DNA from: Caldilineaceae bacterium
GTDB taxonomy: Bacteria > Chloroflexota > Anaerolineae > Caldilineales > Caldilineaceae
Length of the DNA stretch: 64,000 nt
Direction: 5' to 3'
Assembly (NCBI GenBank): GCA_022842065.1
Contig: JALHQH010000013.1
Location: 207,994-271,993, forward strand
Below the pieces are notes generated by a model. It was not told the DNA's origin. It was given only the letters and a program-made list of their open reading frames with translations, and ran no database searches. Each line of letters starts with the position of its first letter. The first letter of the stretch is position 1. Below are positions 26,030 through 35,386 of this stretch, piece after piece. A program made the position numbers and the translations under genes.

Positions 26030-27655
26030 ATGAGTTTTGCATATACGGGGATTCAATACCGACCGGCCGCGCCGGGGCGGCAGGGGATGGTCTCATCGGC
26101 TCATCCATTGGCGTCGGTGGCGGGGTTACGGACGTTAATGGAAGGGGGCAATGCGATTGATGCCGCGGTCGCGGTTGCTTCCTGTTTGGGTGCAACCGAA
26201 ATGGGGCTTTCCGGCATTGGCGGGGTTGGCTGGATGCAGATCTACCATGCCAAGACGAATACCCACATTTGTCTCGACTATCAAGGGTGGAGCCCGTACG
26301 CGGCCGAGCGCACGATGTTTGATGGTGCCGAACAGCTTTTGCGCGGGATCAAGTCGCCGATGACGCCGGGGTCGCCGGCAGGTTGGTGTGCGGCGTTGGA
26401 ACGCTTTGGCACGATGGATCGTGCCAGTGTCTTTAAGCATGTGATCGAAATCTGTGAAGAGGGCCACCCGGTCACCGTCCATGCCGCCAACATTGTCAAC
26501 ACCTACGAGCCGTGGCTGCGCGAGCATCCCTCGTCGGTGGACTTTTTCTTCCCACAGGGCGCGCCCATGCGCGTGGGGCAGTTACACAAACAGCCGGACC
26601 TGGCGCGCACCTTCCGCGCCCTGGTTGAGGGTGGCCCTGAGGTCTATTACACAGGTGAGATTGGGGACAAGATCGTCAATTTCTGTCAGGCCAACGGCGG
26701 GTTGCTGACCAAACAGGATATGGCCGATCTCACCGTGGAGTGGGTGGAGCCGCTGGGCATCAGCTACCGGGATTTTATGGTCTATGGGCCACCGCCACCA
26801 TCGAGCGCAATCCAGTGGTTACAGACGCTCAAGTTGCTGGAAGGGTACGACCTCAAAGGCATGGGGCATAACTCGGTTGAACATCTGCACACCCTCATTG
26901 AACTGGAGAAGCTCGCCATCGCCGACCGCATTCATTACAACGTCCGCCCTGGCGCGCCGATGGACCGGCTGCTCTCGGATGACTATTGCGCGGAACGGCG
27001 TAAATTGGTCAATCCCAAACAAGCGGCCCGGATTGGTGGGGCGCGCTATGCCACGACGATGGATGTCGGCAACGTCAAGCCCGGTGACGCCGGGATGCGT
27101 GAAAGCACCACCCACTTTAATGTGGCGGATGCCGAAGGGAATGTGGTTTCTGCCACGCAAAGTCTTGGCGGCTTTGGCTGTGGCGTCGTGGTGCCTGGCA
27201 CGGGGATTCTGCTCAACGATTTTCTCTACTGGTTCGATCTCGATCCGCATAGCCCGAATGTGGTCGCCCCGCACAAGAAGGTGGAAATGTGTCTCTCCCC
27301 CGGCATGATCTGGAAAAATGGCAAGGTCTTCGCCTGTATGGGCACGCCCGGCAGCCACGGCATTATGGAGACAACGCCGCAGTTCATGTCCAACCTGATG
27401 GATTTTGAGATGACCGTGCAGGCCGCCATCGAAGCCCCGCGCGTCCGGCCCCAGGAAGCCAACCGCGTGATTGTGGAAGGGCGCATTGGCGCAGAGGTGC
27501 GCGCCGGGCTGACCGCGCGCGGCCATTTGGTCGACCCCCAACCCGATTTCTCCATGGCTTTTGGCGGTGCCCAAGGACTCATGATCGACCCGGATAATGG
27601 CACCTTCACCGGTGGGGCGGACCCACGCCGGGATGGTTACGCGGTGGGCTGGTAA
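26030..27655 (+). CDS. Gamma-glutamyltransferase family protein
   Basis: 541 residues, the normal GGT length. The family start MVSSAHPLASVAGLRTLMEG and GGNAIDAAVAVASCLG is present. The autocatalytic cleavage site lies at Thr360-Thr361-His362 within ESTTHFNVADAEGNVVSATQ, so Thr360 should become the N-terminal nucleophile. There is no signal peptide, so the enzyme is likely cytoplasmic, as in acylase-like and catabolic members. It would hydrolyse gamma-glutamyl or related amide bonds. The ABC genes upstream and class V aminotransferase downstream suggest a pathway that imports and degrades an amide-containing compound. An AAGG site precedes the ATG. Confidence 0.9.
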   Translation: MSFAYTGIQYRPAAPGRQGMVSSAHPLASVAGLRTLMEGGNAIDAAVAVASCLGATEMGLSGIGGVGWMQIYHAKTNTHICLDYQGWSPYAAERTMFDGAEQLLRGIKSPMTPGSPAGWCAALERFGTMDRASVFKHVIEICEEGHPVTVHAANIVNTYEPWLREHPSSVDFFFPQGAPMRVGQLHKQPDLARTFRALVEGGPEVYYTGEIGDKIVNFCQANGGLLTKQDMADLTVEWVEPLGISYRDFMVYGPPPPSSAIQWLQTLKLLEGYDLKGMGHNSVEHLHTLIELEKLAIADRIHYNVRPGAPMDRLLSDDYCAERRKLVNPKQAARIGGARYATTMDVGNVKPGDAGMRESTTHFNVADAEGNVVSATQSLGGFGCGVVVPGTGILLNDFLYWFDLDPHSPNVVAPHKKVEMCLSPGMIWKNGKVFACMGTPGSHGIMETTPQFMSNLMDFEMTVQAAIEAPRVRPQEANRVIVEGRIGAEVRAGLTARGHLVDPQPDFSMAFGGAQGLMIDPDNGTFTGGADPRRDGYAVGW

Positions 27656-27757
27656 GGTGACAAGGTGAAGGGGTGACAAGGTGAAGCTTCCCTTGTCACC
27701 CCTTCACCCTGTCACCCCTTCACCCCTTCACCTTGTCACCCCTTCACCCTGTCAAAA
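27652..27757. repeat. Inverted array of GTGACAAGG / CACCCCTT phrases
   Basis: GGTGACAAGGTGAAGGGG units begin at the stop codon of the GGT-like gene and turn at about 27685 into their complement (CTTGTCACCCCTTCACC units), ending 14 bases before the next start. The words are the same as in the array at 25628-25983. Confidence 0.7.
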
Positions 27758-27770
27758 AAAGGACAAAACT

Positions 27771-28937
27771 ATGCCCATCGGCAGCATCCGCAGCGATTTC
27801 CCCATGTTGGCTCATTATACCCATTTTAACTGTGGCGGCATGGCGCCGCTTTCCACTGCTGTTGGCGCGGAGTTGTTGCGCGTTCCAACGGCTGTCATCG
27901 CGGAAGGGCCGGCGCGACTGTTGGCGCGCGATGATGAGTTCATCGGCATCGAAAAGGCCCGCGCGAAGTTAGCCGCCTTCATTGGGGCCGACGCCGATGA
28001 ACTCGCCTTTACCACCCAATTTTCGACGGCCGCGAACATTATCGTCGAAGGGTTGGCCTGGCAAGCGGGTGATGAGATTATCGTTACCGATCAGGAGCAC
28101 CCGGCGCTGCTCATCCCGCTGATGAATGCGGTGCGCCGGCACGACTTAAAGGTGAGCCGCATCCCCGTTTCGCACAACGCGGATGAGATGTTGACGAGCT
28201 TTCAAGCCGTCTTAACGGACCGTACAAAGTTAGTCGCAGTCAGCCATGTGACCACCGACAGTGGCACCCGGCTGCCCGTGGCGGAGATGACCCGCCTCGC
28301 CCATGAACGGGGCAGTTATGTCTTCTATGATGGCGCGCATTCGGTCGGGCAGTTTCCGGTTGATCTGCACGCGCTCAACTGTGACTTCTATGCGCTGGTT
28401 GGTTACAAATGGCTGTTCGGCCCTTACCCCTCGGCCGCGCTCTACATCCGCCGTGATCTGCTCGATCAGATCGAGGTGACCTGGTGTGGCAGCAATATGA
28501 CCAAAACCGGCAGCGTGACGATGGGGGTTGATGAGTTGAACTGGATTCCCGGCACGCGCCGCTTTGAATATGGCGGGCGCACCCATTCGTACGATACGGC
28601 GATGGTCGCCGGACTTTCGTATATTGACGCGCTCGGCGTTGAGGCCGTCGAGGCCCATTCACAGCAGCTCACCGCCTACTTGCACGAGCAGTTAAAGCGG
28701 GTGCCCGGTGCCCATATCCACAGCCCGCTCAACCTGCGCGACGCCACCGGCATCGCCACCATCTCGCTCGACCGGATGGATGGCGTTGCCCTCTCCGCCG
28801 CCCTGCGCGACCGCTGGCAGATGATTCAACGCCCGGCGCTGTGGGGCAAGAGTGTGCGCATTTCCCTGGCCGCGTTTATCGAGGAAAGTGATGTGGATCT
28901 GCTGGTGAATAGCCTGGTCACGCTGGCGACGGAGTAA
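27771..28937 (+). CDS. Class V aminotransferase (PLP-dependent)
   Basis: 388 residues from ATG 27771, chosen because AAAGGA lies seven bases upstream and the longer frame is phrase repeat (LHPVTPSP). The start SIRSDFPMLAHYTHFNCGGMAP is typical of the cysteine-desulfurase/isopenicillin-epimerase-like group. The cofactor lysine is Lys213 in LVGYKWLFGP, and the phosphate site includes FSTAANIIVEG and YDGAHSVGQFP, where Asp binds the pyridine ring. It may act on the product of the preceding GGT-like enzyme. A desulfurase role in Fe-S assembly is less likely as there are no isc or suf partners. Confidence 0.9.
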   Translation: MPIGSIRSDFPMLAHYTHFNCGGMAPLSTAVGAELLRVPTAVIAEGPARLLARDDEFIGIEKARAKLAAFIGADADELAFTTQFSTAANIIVEGLAWQAGDEIIVTDQEHPALLIPLMNAVRRHDLKVSRIPVSHNADEMLTSFQAVLTDRTKLVAVSHVTTDSGTRLPVAEMTRLAHERGSYVFYDGAHSVGQFPVDLHALNCDFYALVGYKWLFGPYPSAALYIRRDLLDQIEVTWCGSNMTKTGSVTMGVDELNWIPGTRRFEYGGRTHSYDTAMVAGLSYIDALGVEAVEAHSQQLTAYLHEQLKRVPGAHIHSPLNLRDATGIATISLDRMDGVALSAALRDRWQMIQRPALWGKSVRISLAAFIEESDVDLLVNSLVTLATE

Positions 28938-28968
28938 TCAAGGTTAAAAGTTTTCGGTGTTCAGCGTA

Positions 28969-29016
28969 GGGGCGTACCCTTGTGGTCGCCCTAGGGCGAC
29001 CACAAGGGTTAGCCCC
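28969..29016. repeat. Perfect-core palindrome
   Basis: The core CCCTTGTGGTCGCCC is followed at once by its complement GGGCGACCACAAGGG, flanked by GGGGC and GCCCC. It has almost no loop, so it would form a cruciform or be a recombination or repeat relic rather than a terminator. Confidence 0.6.
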
Positions 29017-29049
29017 AAAGATTACCAAATCTGACTTAGGACGCCTATA

Positions 29050-29119
29050 ACACGAAAGCGGCCACCGGGTACACAGCGCAAAAATTTCGCTGTGTACCCG
29101 GTGGCCGCTTTTGTAAAAA
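29050..29119. terminator. Bidirectional terminator hairpin
   Basis: Arms of about 24 bases (AAAGCGGCCACCGGGTACAC and onward, and its complement) enclose a loop of about nine bases. The arms are edged by A-run on the left and T-run on the right, so transcripts from both sides would end in U. It lies between the convergent aminotransferase (plus) and Cys-repeat (minus) genes, as expected of a shared terminator. Confidence 0.7.
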
Positions 29120-29140
29120 TTAGCTTGTCTACCACTCACC

Positions 29141-29650
29141 TTAGCGATCAAAGCAGGGATGGTTGGGCTCCAACACTTCCTTCACCGGGCAGGTCAGCAC
29201 ATAATCCTTGGGGATTTCAAAGCGCACGCCGCCGACGCTATGCTGGGAACAAGGGTGCTGCGCCCCCAGGTCTTTTTGCACTGGGCAGACCAGGACAAAG
29301 TCGTCAACCACGCTATGCTGCGCTTGGTTACAGGGGTGATCTTTATCGTCCAGCCGGTGGAAGGGACAGACCAAGGTGTAATCATCCATCACATTGAACT
29401 GGATCGTCGCCGTCGTCCGTTGGCTGCAAGGATGTGTGGTCGGCAGTTCCTTCAGAATGGGGCAGACGATCACAAAGTCGTCGGCAATTGCATGTCTACC
29501 ACTAAAGGTGCGGCCATCCGGGAAGATAAGCTCGACCGGTTCGACGACGATGGGGGCGCTGCTTTGCGCATAGGTTGGGCTGATTAACATGGTCAGCAGG
29601 CACAAAGCGACGAGCAGGGCATTGAAGAAGCGTTTGGTATTGCGGTTCAT
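29141..29650 (-). CDS. Secreted four-repeat CP...HPC protein, novel
   Basis: 169 residues with a clear signal peptide (about 1-28, ending PTYAQ). The mature protein is four copies of one unit of about 30 residues: an acidic D[DY][FY]x[LI]xCP, seven to nine residues, then HPC. The cores are CPILKELPTTHPC, CPFHRLDDKDHPC, CPVQKDLGAQHPC and CPVKEVLEPNHPC. So eight cysteines and four histidines are strictly spaced, which could make four disulfide loops or metal sites. The pattern is not CxxCH, so heme attachment is unlikely. I do not know this family. It stands alone on the minus strand and converges on the aminotransferase gene across the terminator. AAAGGA lies upstream of the ATG. Confidence 0.75.
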   Translation of the reverse strand: MNRNTKRFFNALLVALCLLTMLISPTYAQSSAPIVVEPVELIFPDGRTFSGRHAIADDFVIVCPILKELPTTHPCSQRTTATIQFNVMDDYTLVCPFHRLDDKDHPCNQAQHSVVDDFVLVCPVQKDLGAQHPCSQHSVGGVRFEIPKDYVLTCPVKEVLEPNHPCFDR

Positions 29651-29786
29651 GAGTAGATCCTTTGCTGTAAATGATGGTTAGTTTGTCGTTTTCTCCGTTA
29701 GTGGAGATGCCATCATTTTGCCACGGGGATGGGCAGGCTGATGCCTCACAGAATGGGGTTGATGCATCATGCCATTTGGCTACCAG

Positions 29787-29977
29787 CTAGTACAGCGTCG
29801 GGGAAATTATGATAGATTAGCCACGGAGTGGCGACTGATGGTAGCCCAGCCTTTTAAGGCTGGGGTCCTGGACCCGCAGGTTGAAACCTGCGGCTACCGT
29901 CTGCCGTCACGCCGTGACTGGATTCGCGCGGCGGGCCAACTTGTTAAACTGGCAAAACTTCCCTGACGCCGTACTAG
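29787..29977. repeat. MITE-like palindromic element (copy C)
   Basis: Starts CTAGTACAGCGTCGGGGAA and ends with the inverse of CTAGTACGGCGTCAGGGAA, so the ends match at 17 of 19 bases. Inside are GCCACGGAGTGGC, a GCCTTTTAAGGC hairpin, a CCGCAGGTTGAAACCTGCGG hairpin and GCCGTCACGCCGTGAC. It shares its last CTAG with copy D. Confidence 0.8.
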
Positions 29978-30155
29978 TACAGCGTCAGGGAAATTATGAT
30001 AGATTATCCTTCGTATTAGTCACGGAGTGACGGCAGATGGTAGCCGAGGGTTTTAACCCTCGGATCAGCCCTAGGACCCCAGCCTTAAAAGGCTGGGCTA
30101 CCTGCTGCCGCCACTCCGTGGCTAAACTAACGGAACTTGCGTAACACTGTACTAG
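29974..30155. repeat. MITE-like palindromic element (copy D)
   Basis: Starts CTAGTACAGCGTCAGGGAA and ends with the inverse of CTAGTACAGTGTTACGCAAG. The core has the same outer modules as copy C, but the inner hairpins are GAGGGTTTTAACCCTC and CCAGCCTTAAAAGGCTGG. The single shared CTAG between C and D suggests CTAG is the target site. Confidence 0.8.
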
Positions 30156-30228
30156 GAGCCTACAATTAAGGGATATCTTATTTTTTGAAAGCGCCTTGCG
30201 CCGCAGGGTTGGCACGAATGTGCCACAA

Positions 30229-31905
30229 CTACTGTTCTTTACTGCTGTCACTGATCACTCTGAACACGTCCGCAACCGTTTGCCAACCACGGCCAGGGAA
30301 GAGACGCGCGACTTGCGCGGCAAAGAGGGGCGAGGTTGCCAACACGCTGGCGGGAGTACCATCGGCAATCACTTCGCCCTGGCCCATCATCACCACGCGC
30401 TGCGCCAGCGCGGCGGCCAGTTCGACATCGTGGGTGACGACTAAGAGCGCTTTGCCCTGGTGTGCCAGCCCTTGGAGCAGGTTGATCAGCGCGGCTTTGG
30501 CTAGATAGTCAAGCCCGCGCGTCGGTTCGTCAAGCAGCAGGATTGCCGGTGTGGTGACGAGGATGGCGGCCAGGGCAGTCCGTTGGCGTTCGCCGACACT
30601 CAAGTCACGCGGATAGCGCCCTGCCTTGGCCCTTAGCCCTAACTCAGCCAGCAAGCGATCAATCACGGCGTCCGCCTGTGGGGTGCCGGCCAGCCCGTGG
30701 TTGCGCAAGGTGATCTGCAACTCTTCGCGCACGCTGTCGGCAAAGAGCAGGGCATTGGGATCTTGGGGCAAATAGCCGACGTCGCGACAGATGGCTGCCA
30801 CGGTCCGGCCGGCAATGGTGCGCCCGTTGATCAACACCGTGCCATGTTGGGGGCGCACCAGGCCCACCAGGCTTCTGAGTAATGTCGTCTTCCCCGCGCC
30901 GTTGCGCCCCATTAGCACCACAATTTCCCCCGGCCACAGCGCCAGGTTGACCGCCTTCACCACCTCCCGCGCGCCATAAGTCACGGTTAAATTTTTCACT
31001 GCCAACACCGGTTGATCCTGGCGTGGTGGAATCGCTTCGCGATCGAGTGACTGCGCCGGCAGCGGTAGCTGGCGGCTAAAACGCAATCCTTCTTTCACCG
31101 TTAACGGCAGCGGTTCCCAACCCAGGGCCTTGGCTACTTGCACCAAGGGTGGCACCAGGTCGATCTGTGGCAACAAGGTGCGTGGTTCACCACTGTGCAA
31201 AGCCGTCCCGCCTGCTTCCAGATAGAGCAGCCGATCGACAAAGGGTAAGACGCGCTCCAGCCGATGCTCGGCCAGCATAATCGTGAGCCCCAAGTCGCTG
31301 TTGAGCCGCACCAGTGCGGTCAGCAGATCCTCGGCCGCCTGTGGATCGAGCTGTGAGGTTGGTTCATCGAGGACAAGGATCGCCGGGCGCAGGGCCAACG
31401 CCGCCCCAATTGCGACGCGTTGCCGTTCCCCACCGGAAAGGCTCGTCAGCGCACGGTCCCGCAAGGGGGCCAGATCGAGCAGATCGAGTGTCTCTTCGAC
31501 ACGCACACGCATGGTCGCGGGGGGAAGTGCCGCCTGCTCCAGCGCAAAGGCGATTTCATCTTCGACCCGATCCATGACAAATTGGGCTTCTGGATCTTGA
31601 AAGACAAAGCCGACATGGCGGCTCATCGTACGGGGGCTGCTTTGCACCGGATCTAGCCCATGAACCTGCAAGCGACCAACCAAATGGCCACCAGTAAAGT
31701 GCGGCACCAGTCCGTTGATCAGCCGTAGCAGCGTTGATTTGCCGGCACCCGATGGACCGACGAGCAGCACAAACTCACCGGCCGCCACATGGAGCGAGAT
31801 ATTCCGCAATACTGCGCCGGCCGCTGAATCACCCAGTGAATCACCCGCTGCCCCGACTTGGGAAAGCGCAGAGTAAGCAAAGGTTACATCGTCAAAATCA
31901 ATCAT
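30229..31905 (-). CDS. ECF transporter ATPase with two fused ABC domains
   Basis: 558 residues holding two complete ABC ATPase domains, equivalent to EcfA and EcfA' fused. Domain 1 has Walker [10 protein letters not shown] (about 52-60) and signature LSGGERQRV. Domain 2 has Walker [10 protein letters not shown] (about 335-343) and a signature LSVGERQRT, where Val replaces the usual first Gly of SGG. It powers the transporter formed with the T and S subunits encoded just upstream, whose gene it overlaps by eight bases. Near residues 19-28 a short Gly/Ser/Asp insert ([10 protein letters not shown]) is encoded by a tandem GTGAATCACCC phrase, the same phrase seen at 9601. No T-run terminator is visible after the stop. 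Confidence 0.9.
   Translation of the reverse strand: MIDFDDVTFAYSALSQVGAAGDSLGDSAAGAVLRNISLHVAAGEFVLLVGPSGAGKSTLLRLINGLVPHFTGGHLVGRLQVHGLDPVQSSPRTMSRHVGFVFQDPEAQFVMDRVEDEIAFALEQAALPPATMRVRVEETLDLLDLAPLRDRALTSLSGGERQRVAIGAALALRPAILVLDEPTSQLDPQAAEDLLTALVRLNSDLGLTIMLAEHRLERVLPFVDRLLYLEAGGTALHSGEPRTLLPQIDLVPPLVQVAKALGWEPLPLTVKEGLRFSRQLPLPAQSLDREAIPPRQDQPVLAVKNLTVTYGAREVVKAVNLALWPGEIVVLMGRNGAGKTTLLRSLVGLVRPQHGTVLINGRTIAGRTVAAICRDVGYLPQDPNALLFADSVREELQITLRNHGLAGTPQADAVIDRLLAELGLRAKAGRYPRDLSVGERQRTALAAILVTTPAILLLDEPTRGLDYLAKAALINLLQGLAHQGKALLVVTHDVELAAALAQRVVMMGQGEVIADGTPASVLATSPLFAAQVARLFPGRGWQTVADVFRVISDSSKEQ
31824..31850. repeat. GTGAATCACCC phrase repeat inside the ECF ATPase gene
   Basis: Two and a half units of TGAATCACCC[AG] lie in frame near the 5' end of the ATPase gene and encode a small loop insert. 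The same phrase begins the zinc-finger gene at 9601. Confidence 0.5.
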
Positions 31906-32956
31906 GGGTAGGCTGCTTCAGGTGCTTTGCAAAGAGGACCAACGCTGGGGTGAGCAAGCCCCAGGTTGCCAGGCCCAACGGCAAGGCAAAACCGGGCAGG
32001 GTCAGCGTTGGATAGGGATAGAAAAAGAGTGACGTGCGGTCAAGCCCCGGCCAGGGCAACAGGAAGAGGAGCGCCATGACCACGGCGCTGCCGGCCACGG
32101 CCAGATCACGCCGGCGAAAGGGGGCCGGCCGATAGACGGTGCGTGCCTCCCGCCCGCCGATGATCCAGAGCGTGCCGACGACGAACCCAACGCCGATTAA
32201 GACTAAGATCATGGCGAGTGGCGTGTGCTGCCCCAGCAGTTGTAGCCCAAGGCCGGCGACCACACCAACCAAGCCAATCAGCAAGCCAATGCGATCCCGT
32301 CCAGCATACGTCTCGCCGGCCACACCGGCGAAACCACGGGCGGTCATCGCTTCGGCTAGTTGCAGCGCGCGTTCCAACCCACTTAACAGCAGGGGGAGAA
32401 AAAGCGGCACCCAATCGCGCACGCCTCGGAGCTGATGCCCGCGCACCGCCTGCGCTTCGCGGATCAGCTGCCACTGCTGGCGCGTGAGTGGCACAAAGGT
32501 CAACGCAATGGTCACCACCACGGCCACTGGATAGTAGGCGCGCGGGATCAAGCCGACCAATTCGCGCACAGTCAAGACGCGTCCGATCAGCAACACTGCC
32601 GCAAAGAGGCCAACAAGCACCAGCCCGTTCAACGCGCCATAGAGCACTGCTTCCAATGTCAGCGGCCCACCGAACAGGGGTAATGTGCGGGGCAGCGTAA
32701 AGAGGATGGTTGTCCCAATGTGAACGCTGAGGCCATTGATCAGGGCGGCCAGCGGTACGATGATCAGGCCAAAGCGCCAAGCGGAGAAGGGCGCGGTCGT
32801 CGGCGGCAACAGCGCACGTACACTCAGCTCAACGACGGCGATCCAAAGCAGGATGATGCCCACATAAAGCGGGTTGCGGGTGATGCTCAAGGCAATTACA
32901 ACTGCGGTTAGCCACAGCACCCAAGCGGACGCATGAATCATGCCTGTGCCCCTCAT
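31898..32956 (-). CDS. ECF transporter T component (EcfT/CbiQ-like)
   Basis: 352 residues from ATG 32956 with an ATGA-type overlap to the S-component stop; ATG 32941 is an alternative. Five to eight hydrophobic segments are visible. The cytoplasmic coupling helices carry the A-R-G type motifs expected of Ecf[11 protein letters not shown] (about 210-219), and [12 protein letters not shown] (about 164-175). These contact the two ATPase domains and the substrate-specific S subunit. Confidence 0.88.
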   Translation of the reverse strand: MRGTGMIHASAWVLWLTAVVIALSITRNPLYVGIILLWIAVVELSVRALLPPTTAPFSAWRFGLIIVPLAALINGLSVHIGTTILFTLPRTLPLFGGPLTLEAVLYGALNGLVLVGLFAAVLLIGRVLTVRELVGLIPRAYYPVAVVVTIALTFVPLTRQQWQLIREAQAVRGHQLRGVRDWVPLFLPLLLSGLERALQLAEAMTARGFAGVAGETYAGRDRIGLLIGLVGVVAGLGLQLLGQHTPLAMILVLIGVGFVVGTLWIIGGREARTVYRPAPFRRRDLAVAGSAVVMALLFLLPWPGLDRTSLFFYPYPTLTLPGFALPLGLATWGLLTPALVLFAKHLKQPTHD

Positions 32957-33852
32957 CGGCGCTCACCTGGTAACGCGTGTCCGCTCAAGGTGTCAGTTGT
33001 GGTTGCTGGCTGTGGCGGGGCATGGGTAACAATGAGTGGCTGGTAATAGAAATCAAACCGTGCATGAAAGCGCCGTAGGGCACGTAAAACCGGTGCGCCC
33101 AGGCTGAGGATTAGGACAATATTCCCCACCATCCGCACGCTATCCCACAGCAGCGAAGTTGCCAGGTAGAAGAGGGCGTAGCGCTGTAACGTCTCCCCCA
33201 GCGCAATCCCCGGCTGCCAATACTGGGCTGGATCACCGGTGGCAAAGGGCCAAAACCAGATATTCATGATCGCGCCAAAGAGCAACCCCCACAGCCCACC
33301 GAAGAGGGCCAAGCCGCCGACTTCAACAGCAGCAACCCATTTCCCGCCACTAAGCACGCGCCAACCGGCGATCACATAGCGGCAGCCGGGAGCTGTTAAG
33401 CCGACCCAACCGGCGGTAAACATCTGATAGGGCAGCCACGGCCCAATGCCACCGGTGAGCAGGGCAGAGACCAGCAGCGTCAGCGCCCCCATCAGAAAGC
33501 CAAAGCGCCCGCCATAGACATACCCAGTCAGCACAATCAAGACAAAGATCGGGCTAAAGCCGCCGGGGATGGGGAGTAGGTTGTCGAGCAGGCGCAGGCT
33601 GGCGTTGATGGCGATCAGTATCCCCAACAGCGCGACGGTTTTGGTATTGAGCGCCTGACTTTGGACTTCGAGGAGGAGCACAAAAAAACAGAGCAAGACC
33701 AAGACCGTCAAGACCAGGGTCGCATCATTCGCATGGGCGCGGCTGGTTACCCAGGTCGACGGCAAGGTCGGTAGCCAAAAGGGATAGAGAAAGGCGGCCA
33801 CGCCGATAGTGCTGGTCAACCCATAGGTTAGTAGACTCAGAAAACGTTGCAT
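32953..33852 (-). CDS. ECF transporter S (substrate-binding) component
   Basis: 299 residues from ATG 33852, which overlaps the previous stop as TGATG. There are about six to eight membrane segments. The central segment (KTVALLGILIAINASLRLL, then PGGFSPIFVLIVLTGYVYG) resembles S components, in which a small Ala-rich helix docks to EcfT. The position next to two transcobalamin-like proteins suggests a corrinoid-type substrate, as known for the CbrT group, but the assignment is inference. Extra N-terminal segments (about 1-65) are longer than in typical 180-200 residue S proteins. Confidence 0.8.
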   Translation of the reverse strand: MQRFLSLLTYGLTSTIGVAAFLYPFWLPTLPSTWVTSRAHANDATLVLTVLVLLCFFVLLLEVQSQALNTKTVALLGILIAINASLRLLDNLLPIPGGFSPIFVLIVLTGYVYGGRFGFLMGALTLLVSALLTGGIGPWLPYQMFTAGWVGLTAPGCRYVIAGWRVLSGGKWVAAVEVGGLALFGGLWGLLFGAIMNIWFWPFATGDPAQYWQPGIALGETLQRYALFYLATSLLWDSVRMVGNIVLILSLGAPVLRALRRFHARFDFYYQPLIVTHAPPQPATTTDTLSGHALPGERR

Positions 33853-35204
33853 CAACGGTTATTCCGCATGAACCAGAGCAGGGCACCCAGGGCAATGATA
33901 ACCAGCGGCACGAACAGCACTACTGCCACCCCACCCAACAGGGGCATTAGCGCTAGGCGCAACCCTGAGGGGTCGGTGACAGCCGCCACGGGAACAGGGG
34001 TGATCAGCGGAATGGCCCGTAGCACCGGCTGTGTGGCGAGTGCTACGGCCACCGAAATTGCCACGCCGGGATTGCTAGGCGGCGGGGTTACCGGCGGTGC
34101 CACGATAACTGTTGCCGGCGGTGCAATTGGCAGCGCGGGGAGCGCCGCTGTCGCTGTCGGTACGGGCGTGGCAAGCGACTGTGTGGGAGCCGCTGCCGTG
34201 ACTTGTTCAACCGGTGCAACAGCTTGTGCAACGGCGGGGCTAACCGCTAACTCGACAGTGGCAGTTACTTCGCCGCGGTCGTTGCGCACAACCAGGCTAT
34301 AGGTCGTCCGCTGCGTTGGCTGCACCCTCAAGTTACCGACTGGTCCCACCAGGCTTTCACCTTCCGCTGTACGCAGGATGATCTGCTGACCATTTTGGAC
34401 CTGCCAGTAGAGGGTCGCCGCTTCACCTGTCGTCACCGTGGCCGGCTCGATCATAAAGACGGTAATCTGCGGTGCTGGTGGCAAAGCCGTCGCCGTCGCG
34501 CCACTTGTCCCTGTGGCTGTGGGCAGCGGTAGTGGTGTCCAGGTCAGGGTAGCCGTTGGCAGCGCGGTGGGTAGCGCTGTTGCCGTTTCTGTCGGCGCAG
34601 GGGTAGCCGTCGCCGGGGGCGTTGGCGTAGGGGTTGCTGCGGTCGTCACCGTGGGGATCACCGTGGGGATCACCGTGGCGGTCGCGGTGCTGGTCGCGGT
34701 TGGGGGCATGCAGATCTCGGCGAAGGTGACAAGGGGCGGTGGCGCAACGGTATTATTCGCCCCTTCGCCCCACAACCAACCCTGCACCGCGCCCCCCTGC
34801 ACCTGCGTATTCGTCGCGCCCAGGTTCGCGTATTGCCAGCCCTCGTCGCGCAACTGCCAGTAGGACCAGTAACGATAGCTGTCGCCTTCGGTGCCACAAA
34901 AACAGGATTGTTGTGGATAGTTGCAGCCTTCGCCATCAATGCGACAGATGGCCGCGCCAATGCCATCCACTGCCACGTTGAGATCGAGGTTGGCGCGTTG
35001 CAACAATTCGTAGCCACTGATCTGCTCCTCACCAAAGGTAATACAGCGGCTGACGAGTCGTCCATCGCCATGCACAATCACAAGCCCCGCCTGGTTGGTT
35101 GTCTGCGCCCAGAGCCTCGGCCCAAATGCCGACAAGGCAACAGCCAGCGCGACTGCCAACCAGCCCCAATACCAAAGTTTATGCATGCCAAACCGCCTGT
35201 TCAT
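33852..35204 (-). CDS. Membrane-anchored transcobalamin-like (DUF4430-type) protein
   Basis: 450 residues (ATG 35204; ATG 35186 with AGGCGG upstream is possible). A signal segment is followed by a DUF4430-like beta domain (about 38-150): ISGYELLQRANLDL, then CRIDGEGCNYP, CFCG, YWSYWQL and GAVQGWLWGEG, the same landmarks as in the C-terminal cobalamin-binding beta domain of intrinsic factor and transcobalamin. Next is a Thr/Pro-rich spacer, an Ig-like domain (about 240-320) and a second Ala/Pro-rich spacer. The C terminus has a transmembrane helix and basic tail (LLWFMRNNR). It is likely a surface receptor delivering substrate to the ECF importer encoded downstream. Corrinoid binding is inferred. 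Confidence 0.75.
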   Translation of the reverse strand: MNRRFGMHKLWYWGWLAVALAVALSAFGPRLWAQTTNQAGLVIVHGDGRLVSRCITFGEEQISGYELLQRANLDLNVAVDGIGAAICRIDGEGCNYPQQSCFCGTEGDSYRYWSYWQLRDEGWQYANLGATNTQVQGGAVQGWLWGEGANNTVAPPPLVTFAEICMPPTATSTATATVIPTVIPTVTTAATPTPTPPATATPAPTETATALPTALPTATLTWTPLPLPTATGTSGATATALPPAPQITVFMIEPATVTTGEAATLYWQVQNGQQIILRTAEGESLVGPVGNLRVQPTQRTTYSLVVRNDRGEVTATVELAVSPAVAQAVAPVEQVTAAAPTQSLATPVPTATAALPALPIAPPATVIVAPPVTPPPSNPGVAISVAVALATQPVLRAIPLITPVPVAAVTDPSGLRLALMPLLGGVAVVLFVPLVIIALGALLWFMRNNR

Positions 35205-35386
35205 TAGGATCTAACCCGTTGAAAGCTTGTTCACGAAGTGGGCGCAGGCGCTAACAGAAAACCAGAATTTCTACCGCAAAGCTCGCAAAGTACCGCGAAG
35301 AAAAACGAGAACACCTTTGCGGTACTTTGCGAGCTTTGCGGTAGAAAGTTTTTGGTTCTGGCCCGTCCAGGTTAGGGTTTATACCG
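35205..35386. repeat. Long hairpin between the two transcobalamin-like genes
   Basis: At 35268-35348 arms of about 28 bases (TTTCTACCGCAAAGCTCGCA and onward, and its complement) enclose about 25 bases. It could act as a processing or attenuation point within the operon or be another nonautonomous repeat. There is no clear T-run. Confidence 0.6.

Larger units (their letters stand above)
29651..30228. other. Gap filled by two adjoining MITE-like elements
   Basis: 578 bases without a gene. The first part (29651-29786) should hold the promoter of the secreted Cys-repeat protein, but I cannot pick it out with confidence. The rest is the two repeat copies C and D, then about 70 bases leading to the stop of the ECF ATPase gene. 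Confidence 0.5.
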
